This document shows, piece by piece, positions 21,544 through 33,060 of a DNA stretch of 64,000 bases. The position numbers and the translations under genes were made by a program. The stretch is from Nymphaea colorata (lineage: Eukaryota > Streptophyta > Magnoliopsida > Nymphaeales > Nymphaeaceae). The DNA is taken from positions 1,488,001-1,552,000 of the forward strand of contig NW_022204507.1 in the NCBI RefSeq assembly GCF_008831285.2. The letters are read 5' to 3'. The notes beneath the pieces are model-generated. The model had not been told where the DNA came from. It searched no databases and saw only the letters and a program-made list of their open reading frames with translations. Position 1 is the first letter of the stretch; each line of letters begins with the position of its first letter.

Positions 21544-23144
21544 TGTTAAAGATAAGGTTGCCGATCCTATTCACCCATCACTCTTGCCAATATTGCAACG
21601 TAAATCAAATTGCTTGGATCAAGTCCAATATGGAAGAAATGTGATTGACACTCAAAATAGGAAAGCAACAAACGCTCCAACATCCGAAGATGCCAAAATC
21701 TGTTTCAAAAGGAAAGAAATTCAATTTCTCAATCAAAATCCAAAAATATCTTATCTTGATAGACCAGCTTGAAAAATCCTATTTAGCTTTCTTTCCTCTT
21801 CAAAAATTTTTGTCGTTGTAACAAGAGAGAATTCATTCTTACCAGAATTGTATAGGAGAGGAACATTGTCGTGGACGTAGGTCGATCTTGACTGAACCAC
21901 ATAACTGCTTGTGTGTGCTTTCTCCCTCTCACACACATCTCTATACTTTTACATGGTATTAGAGCCACGTTCGCTTCAGCAATCTACTATGGCAACCATC
22001 AGTCCTCAATAGAATGCTATTGCAAGCCTTGTATCTGTCAAGCTAGATGAAAACAACTACCTCCTCTAGAAACCGCAACTCCGAAGTGCCATGTATAGCC
22101 AAGATTTATTAAGCTAAGTTGATGGCTCTTCCACCTAAAAAAAATTGAATGATAACTCCACTGAAATAAATCCCGAGTATATCAAATGGAAGCGCTCTGA
22201 CCAGCTTGTGTTAAGCTAGATATTGTCCACCATTACTGAATCTATGCTCACTGAAATTATCTCATATGAAATGGCTCGTGAAGCATGGGGGGGCCTGGAT
22301 AAGGCTCATGCATCTCATTCAAATATTTGTATCTTTCAATTAAAGAGGGATTTGCAAAATGTTAAAAAGAATGACAAAAGTATGTTAGAATATCTCAACC
22401 ACGTGAGGTTTTTGGTTAATTCTCTTAGAGTTGTGAATGAGATAGTAACTGATTCAGATATGGTCTTGCATACTCTCAACAGCACATCAAGTGAGTGTGA
22501 GAGTTTTATTACAACAGTCACCATGTCCAAAATTCTACCCACCTTTTCCAAGTTACATGATCTCTTGCTTAATCAAGAGCATCGACTTCAATTACTTGGT
22601 CCTAAAAGTCTTGCCCAAGTTGAATCTTCAGCAACTACCTTTTTTACTAAACGAAGTGGCTATGGTCGTCGTGGAAGCTATAGTGGTCATGGGATCGTGG
22701 TGGCCATAGCCCCAAAAGAAACTCTTACCCTGCTACACAAAGCTCTCAAGGGCAAAAGCATTCTGAAAATCAGCAGGTTATATGTCAATTTTGTGGGTTA
22801 GAAATCATACTGCGTGGACGTGCTATGACATACCTAAGGTCTTTATGGCCATGGCTCTAAACGGAGGTTGCAACAATGCTTGGTACCTTGATAGTGGTGC
22901 AACCCACCATGTGACTTATAGTGATGAATCCATAAAAAACAAAGTCGAATACTAAGGTGGAGAATGAGTTCTTGAAGGCAATGGTGCTAAGGCTCCAATT
23001 TCTCATATCGGTAACATATTTCTCAACTCAATCTCTCGTTCCATTCAGTTAAAGAATGCAATGCATATGCCAATAATCAGCCAAAATCTTATATCTATCT
23101 CTGGTTTTACAAAAGACAACAAGTGCTTGGTGGAATTTGATGGG
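21544..23144 (+). mobile_element. Copia-5, 5' fragment of a Ty1/copia element
   Basis: A candidate 5' LTR (21544-21953, TGTTAAAG to TTTTACA) is followed at once by a primer-binding site TGGTATTAGAGCC, close to the initiator-Met complement. Gag, protease and the start of the pre-integrase region follow. At 23144 the element stops and copy A sequence resumes. There is no integrase, RT or 3' LTR, so the element is deleted rather than freshly inserted. It is a different family from Copia-1 and Copia-4. Confidence 0.75.
22000..23135 (+). pseudogene. Copia-5 gag and protease start
   Basis: The main frame 22223-22801 contains ESMLTEIISYEMAREAWGGL and FQLKRDLQNVKKNDKSMLEY, typical UBN2-type copia gag. 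Near 22785 a one-base shift splits the zinc knuckle: CQFCG lies in one frame and NHTAWTCYD in the next. Protease begins with AWYLDSGATHHVTYSD near 22885, and LISISGFTKDNKCLVEF near 23090 marks the pre-integrase segment before truncation. Upstream stops interrupt the expected gag start. Confidence 0.75.
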
Positions 23145-23694
23145 GCCTCTTTGTTGCATCTTGGAGGCTGGAAATGAAACGCAAACAACATTCCCCTTCT
23201 CATCATGGAGACCTACATGCCTGCCAATATGCAGGAAAACCTTTTGTGTGAAACCTGCAGCTTTTGGTTCTCCATAGTGTGTGCAGCCTCCTTCATTTGA
23301 TCACTACAGCCCCTCGTGCAGCCCTAGATCAGAAAAAATGTGGGTGAAAGATGTTATAGGATCTATCTAGTATGGCCTTTGCCCTGAGCTTAAATGTGGC
23401 AGGTCTTAGGTCTTGGCTCAACATACTGAGAAGCATATATGAAGTAGAAGAACGGCAAATAAGAGGAGGAAGAAGAAAAAGTGACAAATACAGGCCAGTC
23501 AAATGTCTAATGTTGTTTCCATACAAATTTGACAATTTCTTTATTACAATGGCCAAGGTATCCGAAGTCATGCTGCACTTAGACATGTCAATAGAGGTGC
23601 TTCTGCTTTTCAAAGCACTTGTTTACATTGGGGAAGTTATTGGGGAAGCTTTAGAAGAAAACTTGATTGGTCCTTAGAAGGGCTGATATATAGT
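23145..23694 (+). repeat. Unidentified conserved block, copy A
   Basis: This block recurs at 47620-48180, and its last part at 1-175, with high similarity. It begins GGGCCTCTTTGTTGCATC. Open frames exist on both strands, for example AFALSLNVAGLRSWLNI on plus, but I recognise no family. It always sits between the ZYP1/helicase intron part and later gene fragments, so it belongs to the chimeric block. Confidence 0.6.
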
Positions 23695-23695
23695 T

Positions 23696-24640
23696 CCCAA
23701 ATTTGTTCGGCATGTCCAGAAATGGTAAAAGGCTTAAACTTTCTGAAGTTGGTGAAAGTCCTGATGCTTGTAAGAGTATTGAGCAATGGCAGATTCAACA
23801 GCTCCATACCTTCTGGGTTAGAGCCATTTTCTTATACCATTGATTACTTATCCAGTTTTCTAGGTGAAGACAAAGGTCATTACAACTCTTGTTGGCGCGT
23901 AAGCAGCTGCATAGGGTAGGGATTTTAGAGAGTGGTAGCAGAAGCCTTGGATTGAAAGACCAGGGCCGAGAGACCTAGTATGGAAGGTAGTTCTTATGTA
24001 TCCATTCTACTGTGCAGGTTTTTGTGATATAGCTCATGATCTTTTTAAATGTTTTATTTGTTTATCTGACATTTTAGGTAATGTTGTTTTTCCATGTTTT
24101 TTTTTATTCATCCATTTCCAGTGGTCCTTTATTGTTTACTTCTTGTAGTTTTTCTGCTTTGTACTTAGGGATCATGTAGAGCACTAGAAGCTGATAGATG
24201 GTTTCACTTCTTGATGGGAATGTGTTCATTTCATAATCTGCCCCTCCCTTCTGAAGATGAAAAACTGCCTGTTGGAACTGGCAGCAACCCAGTGAGTACA
24301 GATCATGTTTGAATGTCATAAGTTTCTATTATCTTATTCATAGGCCTATCTCACTGCTAATCATGTCACTAATATGATATGTTGAAGGAGGACTGGAATT
24401 TTCAATCAATAGTTTGGGTACAAAGGTAATCGCTTTTTTGTTTGTCTTTGAGGTGCTTATTTCCTTTTGGGCCTGAATCCTGAAGTTATGTTTCTTCTTG
24501 CAGCTTGAGTCTTGCAGCTTACTGTGCAGAGTTCAATCGCCTCTAAAGGCCCATGTTCCCGATTTGTTAGCAAGTGGTTTTCTGTTTTTGTGAAAATGGT
24601 GCTTATAGAATTTTTCCATGTAACGGGAGAAACAACTCAC
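23696..24640 (+). pseudogene. F-box/JmjC (JMJ21-type) C-terminal fragments, copy A
   Basis: 23696-23830 matches the tail of the copy B JmjC exon (NGKRLKLSEVGESPDACKSI). Further on, in disconnected frames, 24170-24300 gives FHNLPLPSEDEKLPVGTGSN. 24385-24420 gives GGLEFSINSLGT, and near 24520 SLLCRVQSPLKAHVPDLLAS follows. The last two resemble the kinase-like (aminoglycoside phosphotransferase-type) C-terminal part of plant JMJ21-type proteins, where GLEASxxGLGTELEFYSxLC is typical. Several stops interrupt the frames. I infer degenerate exons of the same source gene as 50917-52060. Assignment of the middle piece is uncertain. Confidence 0.55.
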
Positions 24641-24931
24641 TGGAAAAGGTAAGTAATGTGCGATTAGATAAGACTTGCGACCTGGGCAGCAACGACTACG
24701 AGTCTGCTGTGCGTGCCTTCAGCCAGCTATGATATGGAAGCGACTGAGATTACAGATTCGGGAATGGAAATGCAGAAGGTAATTGTAGAAACTATGAACT
24801 GAAGAAAACGAGCTATCTTTGACCGTGTTTAATTGATTGGAACACATGACCCATCCCCATCCAGTGGAGCCACACGTTATGTTAAGGTATTTTTAATGAA
24901 CACCTACATCTTTAATTATTTTTAGTGAACA
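24641..24931. other. Junction between copies A and D
   Basis: About 290 bp with no recognised exon. Similarity to the ZYP1 upstream flank starts at about 24932 (CCTACACATTC, matching 16793 in copy A). No terminal repeat or target duplication is evident at the junction. Confidence 0.5.
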
Positions 24932-25280
24932 CCTACACATTCTTCCATTTTACACGCAAACTGCGTATAGGAATGTTAAGTTTGTCAGATCTTAAGTACT
25001 TAGTTAATAATCTACCACACATGTAGAAACTTGTTGGCAGCAACTAAATTGCACCTTTCGGACTAGTTCATCAAGTTAATTGCACACGATAAGTTTTTTT
25101 ATGTGAATGTAATGTATCATCCTTAGCAAGTTCTATTTTTCAATGATGTAAATATTGATTTCCGTCTGTAAATGGAATTTCTAGTGATTACACCAGCGTT
25201 TTAAAAATGACTGTTACCGTTTCCGTGTCGTCCACATTGTCGAGGACGCGTAACTTATGTGTGACCCAGCGGCGCTCCAC

Positions 25281-25301
25281 TATAAAAACAAGATTTCCCG
25301 C
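25281..25301 (+). promoter_or_regulatory. Candidate ZYP1 promoter elements (copy D)
   Basis: TATAAAAA (25281-25288) and TTTCCCGC (25294-25301) are kept with the same spacing as in copy A. Confidence 0.45.
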
Positions 25302-25506
25302 TTCTTTCCTCCTTTCAATTGTCACTCTCTCCCTCGCTTTTTTCTCCTTTTCGTCTCCATCTCCCTCTCCCTTCCTCTACTCATTCGTCCGTCCCGCTGG
25401 ATTTTCTATACATCCTTTTCTTCATCGTTGGCGGCCTTCTTTCTCGATCGCCCTTCAAGGTCAATTTCTCAGAACGCAAATGATTCTCTTTCCTGATCCA
25501 CTGGAG

Positions 25507-25801
25507 ATGCAGAATACAAGTTCTTCAACTCTGAAGCCGTTGGATCAACTCAGATCAGTCAATGAAACTTCAAGAAGCTTCAAGATTCCATTACAGATGT
25601 CTTCCGATGGCATATCGGGAAAAAGTTTGGTCAATCTAAACATTTCTAACGGTAGTTTCTGGAAATCCTGCCGCCTTGTTTTTTTGTCTAGCAGGAAAAA
25701 TGAGATTTGAGACACGTTGATAACGATTTCTCTCTAATTCTTAATTTTCAGAGAAAATGGTTAAGGATCATGATTCTACCAAATCGGAACTCGAAATGGC
25801 C
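25507..25801 (+). pseudogene. ZYP1: ZYP1-like exons 1-2 (copy D)
   Basis: Exon 1 starts at the ATG at 25507 (MQNTSSSTLKPLDQLRSV) and runs to about 25652. Exon 2 (25752-25801) gives MVKDHDSTKSELEMA. Both are open, and the intron between them keeps GT and AG ends. Nothing of exon 3 or beyond is present. The product could only be a short N-terminal fragment without the coiled-coil domain. Confidence 0.72.
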
Positions 25802-26092
25802 GTTTGTCCTACCTGTTTTTGTTGACCATCATTCGATATCTTTTCTTCGTTTCCTCCCAGTTCATCTTTACCTAGCTCAATTGTTTTTGACCATTGAATA
25901 CTGCTTGGATGTTTAAATGTTTGGTTGATGTCCGATTTTTATTTTTCCAACCTGAAATTTATGCTGTCTTGGTCCATTCTGGATGATTTTTAGTGTAAAT
26001 CAATCTGTTGCATTTAAAAATGCGAATACGTCACTTCTACTTGAAAAGGAATGTCTTTGGGAATTCATACTTCACCATGTATGCATTCTTGT

Positions 26093-26317
26093 TGTTGCAC
26101 GTGGAAGAGAGAGAGAGAGAGGGAGAGAGAGAGGGAGGGAGAGACGTGAAAGAGATATCTTATTATCATGCCTTAGTCTCTACTTAAAGAGAGGTTAGGG
26201 CAAGTCTAGAGCTGTTACAAAAGGGAGCCTCATAAAGTTGTAAAAAGACAAAACAAGACTCCAACTTTTAAATAATCAGAAAACTACTACACTTAAAATA
26301 AACTTTCAGATTCAACA
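26093..26317 (-). repeat. Copia-4 3' LTR
   Basis: TG..CA ends (TGTTGCACGTGG to GATTCAACA on plus) with an internal GA microsatellite that is longer and more interrupted than in the partner LTR. The internal side has CTCCCCCTCAAGCTGGAGC, the complement of the polypurine tract. Confidence 0.9.
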
Positions 26318-26324
26318 CTCCCCC

Positions 26325-26770
26325 TCAAGCTGGAGCATAGATATCAACCATGCTCAGCTTGTCACAATATATAGAGAAATCATCAATTGGAAGAGCCTTC
26401 GTAAACATATCTGCTGCCTGATCTTCAGAAGCTACATGAACCATAGACACCACACCTTCTTTTATAAGATCCCGAACATAATGACAATCCACCTCTATGT
26501 GTTTAGTTCTTTCATGAATTACAGGATTGTTTGCAATATAAGTAGTAGCCTTGTTATCACAGTACATTTTCATAGGAAGAGGAACATGAATATTCATATT
26601 TGTTAGCACAAATTTTACCCACGTCATCTCAGTAGCTGTTTGAGCCATTGCTCTATATTCATATTCCGCACTGGATCTAGAGACTACATTTTGTTTCTTA
26701 CTTCTCCATGATATGAGATTGCCCCCAACAAAGATATAGAAGCCAGTGGTGGATTTTCTATCATCAACGG
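26325..26770 (-). pseudogene. Copia-4 RNase H, C-terminal part
   Basis: The minus-strand frame reads DDRKSTTGFYIFVGGNLISW and SRSSAEYEYRAMAQTATEM, then MKMYCDNKATTYIANNPVIH and HVASEDQAADMFTKALP, the end of copia RNase H. Its upstream half (AYSDADYAGSV) lies at 37682-37715, on the other side of Gypsy-1. Removing the gypsy and one copy of the 5-bp duplication would make the frame continuous at this point. Confidence 0.9.
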
Positions 26771-29767
26771 TGTAACGCTCGTTATTTTTTTTGGGCAGGT
26801 CGAGTCGGGACCCAGACCCGGACCCGCAGCTTACCCGCAGGAGAGCCCGACGAGGGCTGTTCTCCCTCGTCCTCATCTCGCTCTCCCCCTTTTCGTTGCC
26901 GTTCTTGCCGCTAGGGAGATCACGCAGAGAAGAAGAAGAAGAAGACGGGGGAGGTGCCGGCGGCGAGCGGTGACTGAGGTGGCGGTGCTTGGGTAAAACT
27001 CTCTCCCTCTCTCGTTTTTTGTTTCCCTTCTCCGCCACTCTCATGTTCCTTTGCCCTCCCTACCGAATGCTCTCTCTCTCTCTTCCTCTCCCTCGCCCCT
27101 CTCTTTCCCCCTTTCCGATAGCCCTCTCCAGCACGGTCCCTCTCCTTACTCTCCCACCGACTCTCTCTTCTCTCTCGTCCTCTCCCCTCACTGCCCTTCT
27201 TCCCTTTTTCTGTCCGAACCTCTCTCTCTTTGTCTTCCCTTGCCTCACGTACCCTAAGTGAGCTCGTTCTCCCCATTTTTTTTCTAATTGTTTTTCCCCT
27301 TATCCCAATCGAGCACTCCCTCACGGTTTTCAGCTTTGTTTGTTAGGTTTCCAGCTTGGGAAACGTGTTTTTCCCCTCCTAGCAGCGAGTAGGTAGTGTT
27401 GGTGGTGGAGGTTTAGCACGATTTTTGCCGTTTGGGGACCGATTGATTGCTTGAGGTGACTGTCGGAGGCATTGCAACAGTTCAGATTCTTGATTTAGGG
27501 TGAGCGAGACCTAATCAAGCCCAAATTATTGAATATTATCTTTTAGAGCATGTATAATTATTGTTTGTGCATGCTAGGGCTTAGAATTGTTGTTTTGGGA
27601 TGCATGTTAGCGATTTTGCTTTTGGAGAAAATGTAGGGTTATGATGGAGAAGTGATGATTCATGTGTTTGTTGATCTTTTAAGCATGATGAGTTGATTTT
27701 CGAAGTAATAGGGAAGCACGGTAGCGTTTGTATGGCTGTGGGGAAGATTTAGGACGGTTTTGGTGAGCACATAGCACACGTTCTGGTAAACGGGTGCGTC
27801 TTGGAGTTAAACAAGGAAAGCGTACGTAAGTTGGATGTGCCTTTGGGGTTGATGCCTTGATTAAGAAAAAGAAAGTTTGGAGAAAGGCATTTGTGATAGA
27901 TGGATTGATGGCTTTGAGTTTTGACTTTTGTTGGCACGGATAGAAGTTGGGAAGTGGCCTATTAGAGGGCTTGTAGGTCGACACTACCCGTCGACACCCT
28001 CTTGAGGCGATGACATGTGCCTCAAGGATTTTGTTTTGTATTTGTTTGAATGGTTTAGGTATCTAATAGGAATCTTATCATTTGTTTATGTTTGCAGGTA
28101 CCCCGAGCACGACCCGTCGACCTTGAGTTCGAAGCTCGAGGAGTTTTGAAGAGTTTTGTGAGTGCTCTATAGGTATGGCGACATTCCAGGCAAATCCCTG
28201 CCTGGGGAAAATGTGTGATTGTGTGCTCCAAGGATCAAGGGATCCTAGGATTGTGATGTTAATTGATTGACTGCTTTGTGAATGAGTATATGTATGTTGC
28301 TTATATGATATGAATGGGTTAGAAAGATTATTAGTTATTTGCTTTGAAAATGTTACGCATTGGCATGTGCATGCTAGAATTGATATCTGTTTAGGACAGA
28401 TGAGGCGGGGGAATCGAGTGAGTGTCTCCTAGACCCCAATTGTACATTAGAAAGCATCACAGAATGATAACTGCATAGGATAGCTACGAGCCAACCGCAG
28501 ATCGAGACTACTCTCTATGGATTGGCTAAGTTTTTCAAAGAGGTGATTGACGTGATTGATGTGAGGATTGATATGATGATATATATGAATGTGTACGTTG
28601 TTGCATATGCATTGCCATGGGCAACGATGCAAACAAATGAATTAGAGGGTAGTTGTACCCATACTGTATGAAGGCTACCAATGACTGTTACTGTATGTAT
28701 GGACCTCGTGTGGAGGCATTGGGAGGTGTAAGTGCACTCGTAGGGTGTATTAACCTCATGTGCTAGCCAGTCATCTTGTGAATGAGTAATGATAATGATA
28801 AAAAAAAAACGAAAGGATAAGAGATGAGAGGCCAGTGGGATGTGGCTGTGTGTTTGGGAGACGTCCCGTTCTCGCCTCTGGTCTCGCTTGTCAGAGCGCA
28901 GGCGGTGCAAGGCCCCAGGGTTCTGTTGTGTATTGTGCTTGGAGCGTTGGGTTCCTGCCTTCCCAACTTGGGTGTCCTAGGGAAGGCTGAGAATCTCACC
29001 TTGGACTTCACACATCCAGGGATGAGTGCTCTACCGCTGCAGCGGGTGAAATGGATCCATACTGTTATGGGCCACCACGAGGGTTCTCTCTCGGCTGCAG
29101 GCCGCCCGCGGTGTGCACGTGCCTGTGTTGCACCCACAGAAACTGTTAATGTACTAAAGTTAATGAAAATGTAATGTGTTTGATAGAATGCATGTGACTG
29201 ACGTATATGTGATTGATATTAATGCAAGTGTTGTGTTTAAGCATGCTTCGCATGTGACTGATGTTGTGTTAGTGTGGCCATCAAGTGGCTTTTACGTGTC
29301 GTACTCTGACACGACATGATGATAGATGGGTTGATATTTGTTCTTTTATTTGAGCCTTACTTGAGAGAGTTTGGCATTTTCCTGACTTGTTGCCATACTG
29401 CGAAGGCTGAGCCTTCAGTTGTTTTCTTTTTCAGGTTTTGGCGGACCCGGGGCAACAGGTTGAGCAGATGGCTTCACTCACGTACTATTGGGGAGGTTTT
29501 GGGATTGTAGTTTGTAGTGCCGGCGCGTCATGTTTTGGTTTTATTGATATCTTCTTTTTGTTAGGCATCAATGTTATGATTTGGGGCATTTTGGTCATGC
29601 ACATAGACGTGAATTTGTATGAAACAAAATGGTTATATAAATGAAAGTCCACCCCATTGTTTTGAATTGCTTGGCTCATCATCTTTTTGAATTGTTGGGT
29701 AGTCACACCTCGATGCTTTATGTTTAGAAAAAAAAAAGTTTGTGGGTTAAAAGGTCGGGGTGTTACT
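26771..29767 (+). repeat. Gypsy-1 5' LTR
   Basis: A roughly 2997-bp LTR that starts TGTAACGCTCG and ends GGTCGGGGTGTTAC plus one base (T here, A in the partner). It contains a CT-rich tract (27000-27250). Two conserved open frames in it (26989-27261 and 28824-29174) are judged non-coding. A TGGTATGAGAGCC primer-binding site follows from 29772. Confidence 0.92.
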
Positions 29768-29771
29768 GTTT

Positions 29772-29784
29772 TGGTATGAGAGCC
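29772..29784 (+). other. Gypsy-1 primer-binding site
   Basis: TGGTATGAGAGCC differs by one base from the usual initiator-tRNA-Met complement TGGTATCAGAGCC and sits five bases after the LTR end. Confidence 0.7.
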
Positions 29785-29991
29785 ATGGCAAACCCCATTA
29801 TGGATGTGAGTTAAAGCCTATCTGTGAAGCCGTGTTGCCCAGGTTCGCATTTGTTTGATTAGTTGGTTATTGTAGTTTTGATTTTTCAAGTATAAGTATG
29901 TAATGTGATCTATGTTTTGAACTTCCTGCTAATGCACATTGTGATTTGACTTGTGAGTTTGATATTAGTCGTGATTTGAGAATAAAAGATC

Positions 29992-31120
29992 TTGTTTGTA
30001 CAGATAGAATATCATCGTAGGGGTAAGAAGCGAGCTGGGCCGTCTTTAGAGGCACATAGAGAGCCCAGCCCAACCCATTTTGATGCGCATAATCCGCGGG
30101 GTGACAGTGCGTCAGAGCCCCAGTATGCCCAGCTAGGTGGGGGTGCCCAAACCCCACCGAGACAGACTCCGCCAGTGGATCAGCAGACTATATTGCTGAC
30201 AACGTTGCGGACGCTGACCACGTTGGTGCAGTCAATGGTCGGTAATCAGCGGAGTAATGCATCTCCTTCGGGGGACACCAGTGCTCCAGTTTGGAAGAAG
30301 GCAACGGCAGTGTCTTATCAGCAGTTTATGGCGATGCAGCCGCCTATCTTTTTAGGAGGGGGCAGTCATGACAAGGCAAAGGACTGGATTGAAGAGGTTG
30401 AACGTATTTTTGGGCTTCTGAAGGTGCCAGAAGAAGATAGAGTGAACTATGGCTCCTATTTGTTGAAGGGTGATGCCAAGAATTGGTGGCAATCTACTAG
30501 TGAGATTCGGTTCGCTGGCCAAGGGTCAATCTCATGAAAGCAGTTTGGAGATTCCTTCTTCAGCACATACTTTCCAGTGTATGCCAGAGACAAGAAAATG
30601 CAAGAATTTCTAGATTTGCAGCAGAATCAGTCGAGCTTAGAAGAGTACATTACGAGATATCGGCATTTGGAGGTGTATTGTCCACACCTTTACACTACAA
30701 ATGAGGCCAGAGCGGGCAAGTTTGTGCGTGGGCTGCGAGATGGACTACGAAGCAAAGTGTTGACAAGTAGACCTCGTGACTTGGATGAGGCGGTTACAAT
30801 GGCACGATGCATAGAAGAAGATTGGATAAGGACACAGAATGATCATCAGAAGAAAGCAGGGCAGCATTCACAAGGTGGACGGACAAAGGTAAAGCGCCAA
30901 CACTTTGCGGGCAGGACAAGGCCTTATGAGAGGCGGGATGACCGAACTTTCAGACGAAACCAGCCTACCCGTAGTGAGGCCACATAGGGGTCAGTGGCCA
31001 CTCCGACTTCTCAAAAGTGCCCCACTTGTTCTCGTGTGCACCCCGGGAAGCCGTGCTATCGGGTGACTGGGGCTTGTTTACACTGCGGAGGTATGGGATA
31101 CTTTATCAAGGATTGCCCGT
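29992..31120 (+). pseudogene. Gypsy-1 gag
   Basis: The frame opens at 29992 and contains QPPIFLGGGSHDKAKDWIEE and NYGSYLLKGDAKNWW, the retrotransposon gag domain. It is interrupted by TGA at 30535-30537, continues with QNQSSLEEYITRYRHLEVYC and GKFVRGLRDGLRSKVL, and meets TAG at 30985-30987. The nucleocapsid knuckle reads CLHCGGMGYFIKDC (about 31069-31110): the essential His of CX2CX4HX4C is Tyr here. Gypsy-2 keeps the His but has lost the first Cys. Confidence 0.88.
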
Positions 31121-31179
31121 TGAAGAAAGAAAGAGAATTGAAGAAGCCTGAAGCCGGTTCTTCTAGCGCACGACAGACG

Positions 31180-31788
31180 TCTGGACGTGTCTACACTACT
31201 ACTGTGGAGGAGCTCCAGGCACACGACCTCGTTGAAGGTACTTTACTTGTCAGTTCTCATATTGCTAGAGTGTTATTTGATGCAGGAGCGACGCATTCTT
31301 TTATATCTAGTTGATTTGCTACCTCACTAGAAGTGTCGGCTAGAAGAATGCTATATGTTTTAAAAGTTGTTAGCCCGATGCATGCTCAAGAGTCGTGTCG
31401 TGGGTATCTTCCTGATGTGGACGTGGAAATCCATCAACTTCACCTACCCACACAGTTGGTGATCCTAGGTCTCAGTGAGTTTGATGTGATTTTAGATATG
31501 GATTGGTTGTATGCGCATTATGCCATTATAGATTGCAGGAAGAAGCAGATACAGATGTTGACTAATGAGATGCAGCCTGTGGAATTTCATGCTCATAGGG
31601 CCAGTCGAACTGATAAGATATTGGTGTCTGCATTGAAGGCTAAGCGATGGATAGAAAGTGGAAGCGTTGTCTTCTTGGTCAATGTGTTGATCAATGAGGC
31701 TGAACGGATGAAATTGCAGGATGTTGCCATGGTGAGTGAGTATCCTGATGTGTTTCCTGAGGAATTGTCGAGTTTGCCTCTAGCTTGA
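31180..31788 (+). pseudogene. Gypsy-1 protease
   Basis: A retropepsin-like frame includes ARVLFDAGATHSFISS (catalytic DAGA in place of DSGA), then TGA at 31312-31314, then HLPTQLVILGLSEFDVILDM and the linker SEYPDVFPEELSSLP before RT. A second TGA ends it at 31786-31788. Gypsy-2 reads SSRYA and PPTREVEF at these sites, so both stops look like CGA to TGA changes. Confidence 0.87.
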
Positions 31789-31791
31789 GAA

Positions 31792-33060
31792 GTGGAGTTC
31801 AAGATAGAGTTGTTACCAGGGACAACTCTTATTTCTAAGGCACCCTATCGTATGGCACCAGTAGAGTTAGAAGAGTTGAAGAAGCAACTGCAGGAGCTCT
31901 TAGATAAGGGCTTCATCCGACCTAGTGTGTCACCTTGGGGAGCACCTATATTGTTTGTGAAAAGAAAGATGGGACTATGCGCTTGTGCATAGATTATCGC
32001 ATGTTGAATCAAGTCACCATCAAGAATAAGTATCCACTTATAAGAATTGAAGACTTGTTTGATCATCTTAAGAATGCAAAGTTTTTCTCTAAGATCGATC
32101 TGAGGACATGATACCATCAACTCTTGATTCGGGAGGAAGATGTTTCTAAGACTGCTTTTCGAACCAGGTATGGACATTATGAATTCAGGGTCATGCCTTT
32201 TGGGTTGACTAATGCTCCCGCAGCGTTCATGGACCTCATGAATCGTGTTTTCCAAGAGTTCTTGGATCGTTTTGTTATTGTGTTTGTTGATGATATTTTG
32301 GTGTACTCAGAGAGTGAGGCAGAGCACAGAGACCACTTGAGAAGTGTATTGGGTCTTTTGCGCAAGCATAAGCTTTACGCCAAATACTCAAAATGTGAAT
32401 TTTGGCTAGAGAAGGTAAACTTTCTGGGTCATGTGATCTCGAAGGATGGAGTATCCGTCGATCCGGCTAAGGTGTCAGCTGTTCAGGACTAGAGGACACC
32501 TTGCAGTGTAACTGAGGTTAGAAGCTTTTTGGGATTAGCAGGATACTATCGCAGGTTCATACAAGACTTTTCGAAAATAGCTACGCCTATAACTAAGTTA
32601 TTGAGAAAAGGAGTGAACTTTGTGTGGAATGAAGAGTGTGAGAAGAGTTTTCAAACTCTGAAGGTCAAGCTTACTACTGCCCCTATTTTGACGCTTCCAT
32701 CGGGTCATTTTGGTTTTGTACTGTACACAGATGCATCAGGAATCAGTTATGATTGTGTATTGATGCAACATAGACGTGTAGTGAAGCATCAAGACAGTTG
32801 AAGGCTTATGAGCAAAACTATCCCACTCATGATTTGGAGTTGGGAGCGGTTGTGTTCGCATTGAAGATGTGGAGACACTAGCTCTATTGTGTAACATTTG
32901 AAGTGTTTACAGATCACAAGTCCTTGAAGTATATATCATCGCAAAGGGATCTCAACTTGAGGCAAAGAAGATAGATCAAATATTTAAAGGATTATGATTT
33001 CACCATATCGTATCATCCAGGCAAGGCGAATGTGGTGGCAGATGCATTGAGCAGGCATGC
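31792..33060 (+). pseudogene. Gypsy-1 reverse transcriptase and RNase H
   Basis: RT starts with [20 protein letters not shown], shifts frame near 31970 within [11 protein letters not shown], and has a TGA at 32109-32111. It continues with [20 protein letters not shown] and the catalytic [15 protein letters not shown], to a TAG at 32490-32492. RNase H follows with [20 protein letters not shown] and FVLYTDASGISYDCV, then shifts frame near 32790. It resumes with [18 protein letters not shown] and ends at [16 protein letters not shown]. Further stops are at about 32881 and 32972. Confidence 0.9.

Larger units (their letters stand above)
15341..24640 (+). repeat. Chimeric gene-fragment block, copy A
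   Basis: Copy A shares its start with copy B (15341 corresponds to 45197) and is collinear with it to about 17695. It then keeps material deleted from B: ZYP1 exons 3 onward and the upstream DEAH10 exons, to about 20810. After two insertions (CACTA, Copia-5) it rejoins B homology at 23145 (B 47620) to 23694, then jumps to the JmjC tail (23696 corresponds to about 51917 in B). It therefore lacks the downstream DEAH10 exons and the first JmjC exons. The 1.7 kb before 17060 has no recognised exon and serves as the shared upstream flank. The right limit is approximate, where JmjC similarity fades. Confidence 0.8.
24932..26077 (+). repeat. Chimeric gene-fragment block, copy D (ZYP1 5' part only)
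   Basis: Copy D matches copy A from 16793 to about 17943: upstream flank, promoter, exons 1 and 2 and intron 2. It ends before the exon 3 acceptor, where sequence diverges at about 26077. Copia-4 inserted 15 bp later. Confidence 0.8.

Noticed and set aside
22336-22551. Minus-strand frame in Copia-5 gag
   Set aside because: It is antisense to a clear copia gag domain.
15341-24640. Copy A as an autonomous Helitron
   Set aside because: No RepHel domain was seen, and I could not find a terminal hairpin with CTRR or a 5' TC end. The carrier identity is therefore left open.
26920-27324. Highly charged Arg/Glu/Lys-rich minus frame
   Set aside because: It is the antisense of a CT-rich tract inside the Gypsy-1 LTR. 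The same tract in the other LTR gives the same artefact.
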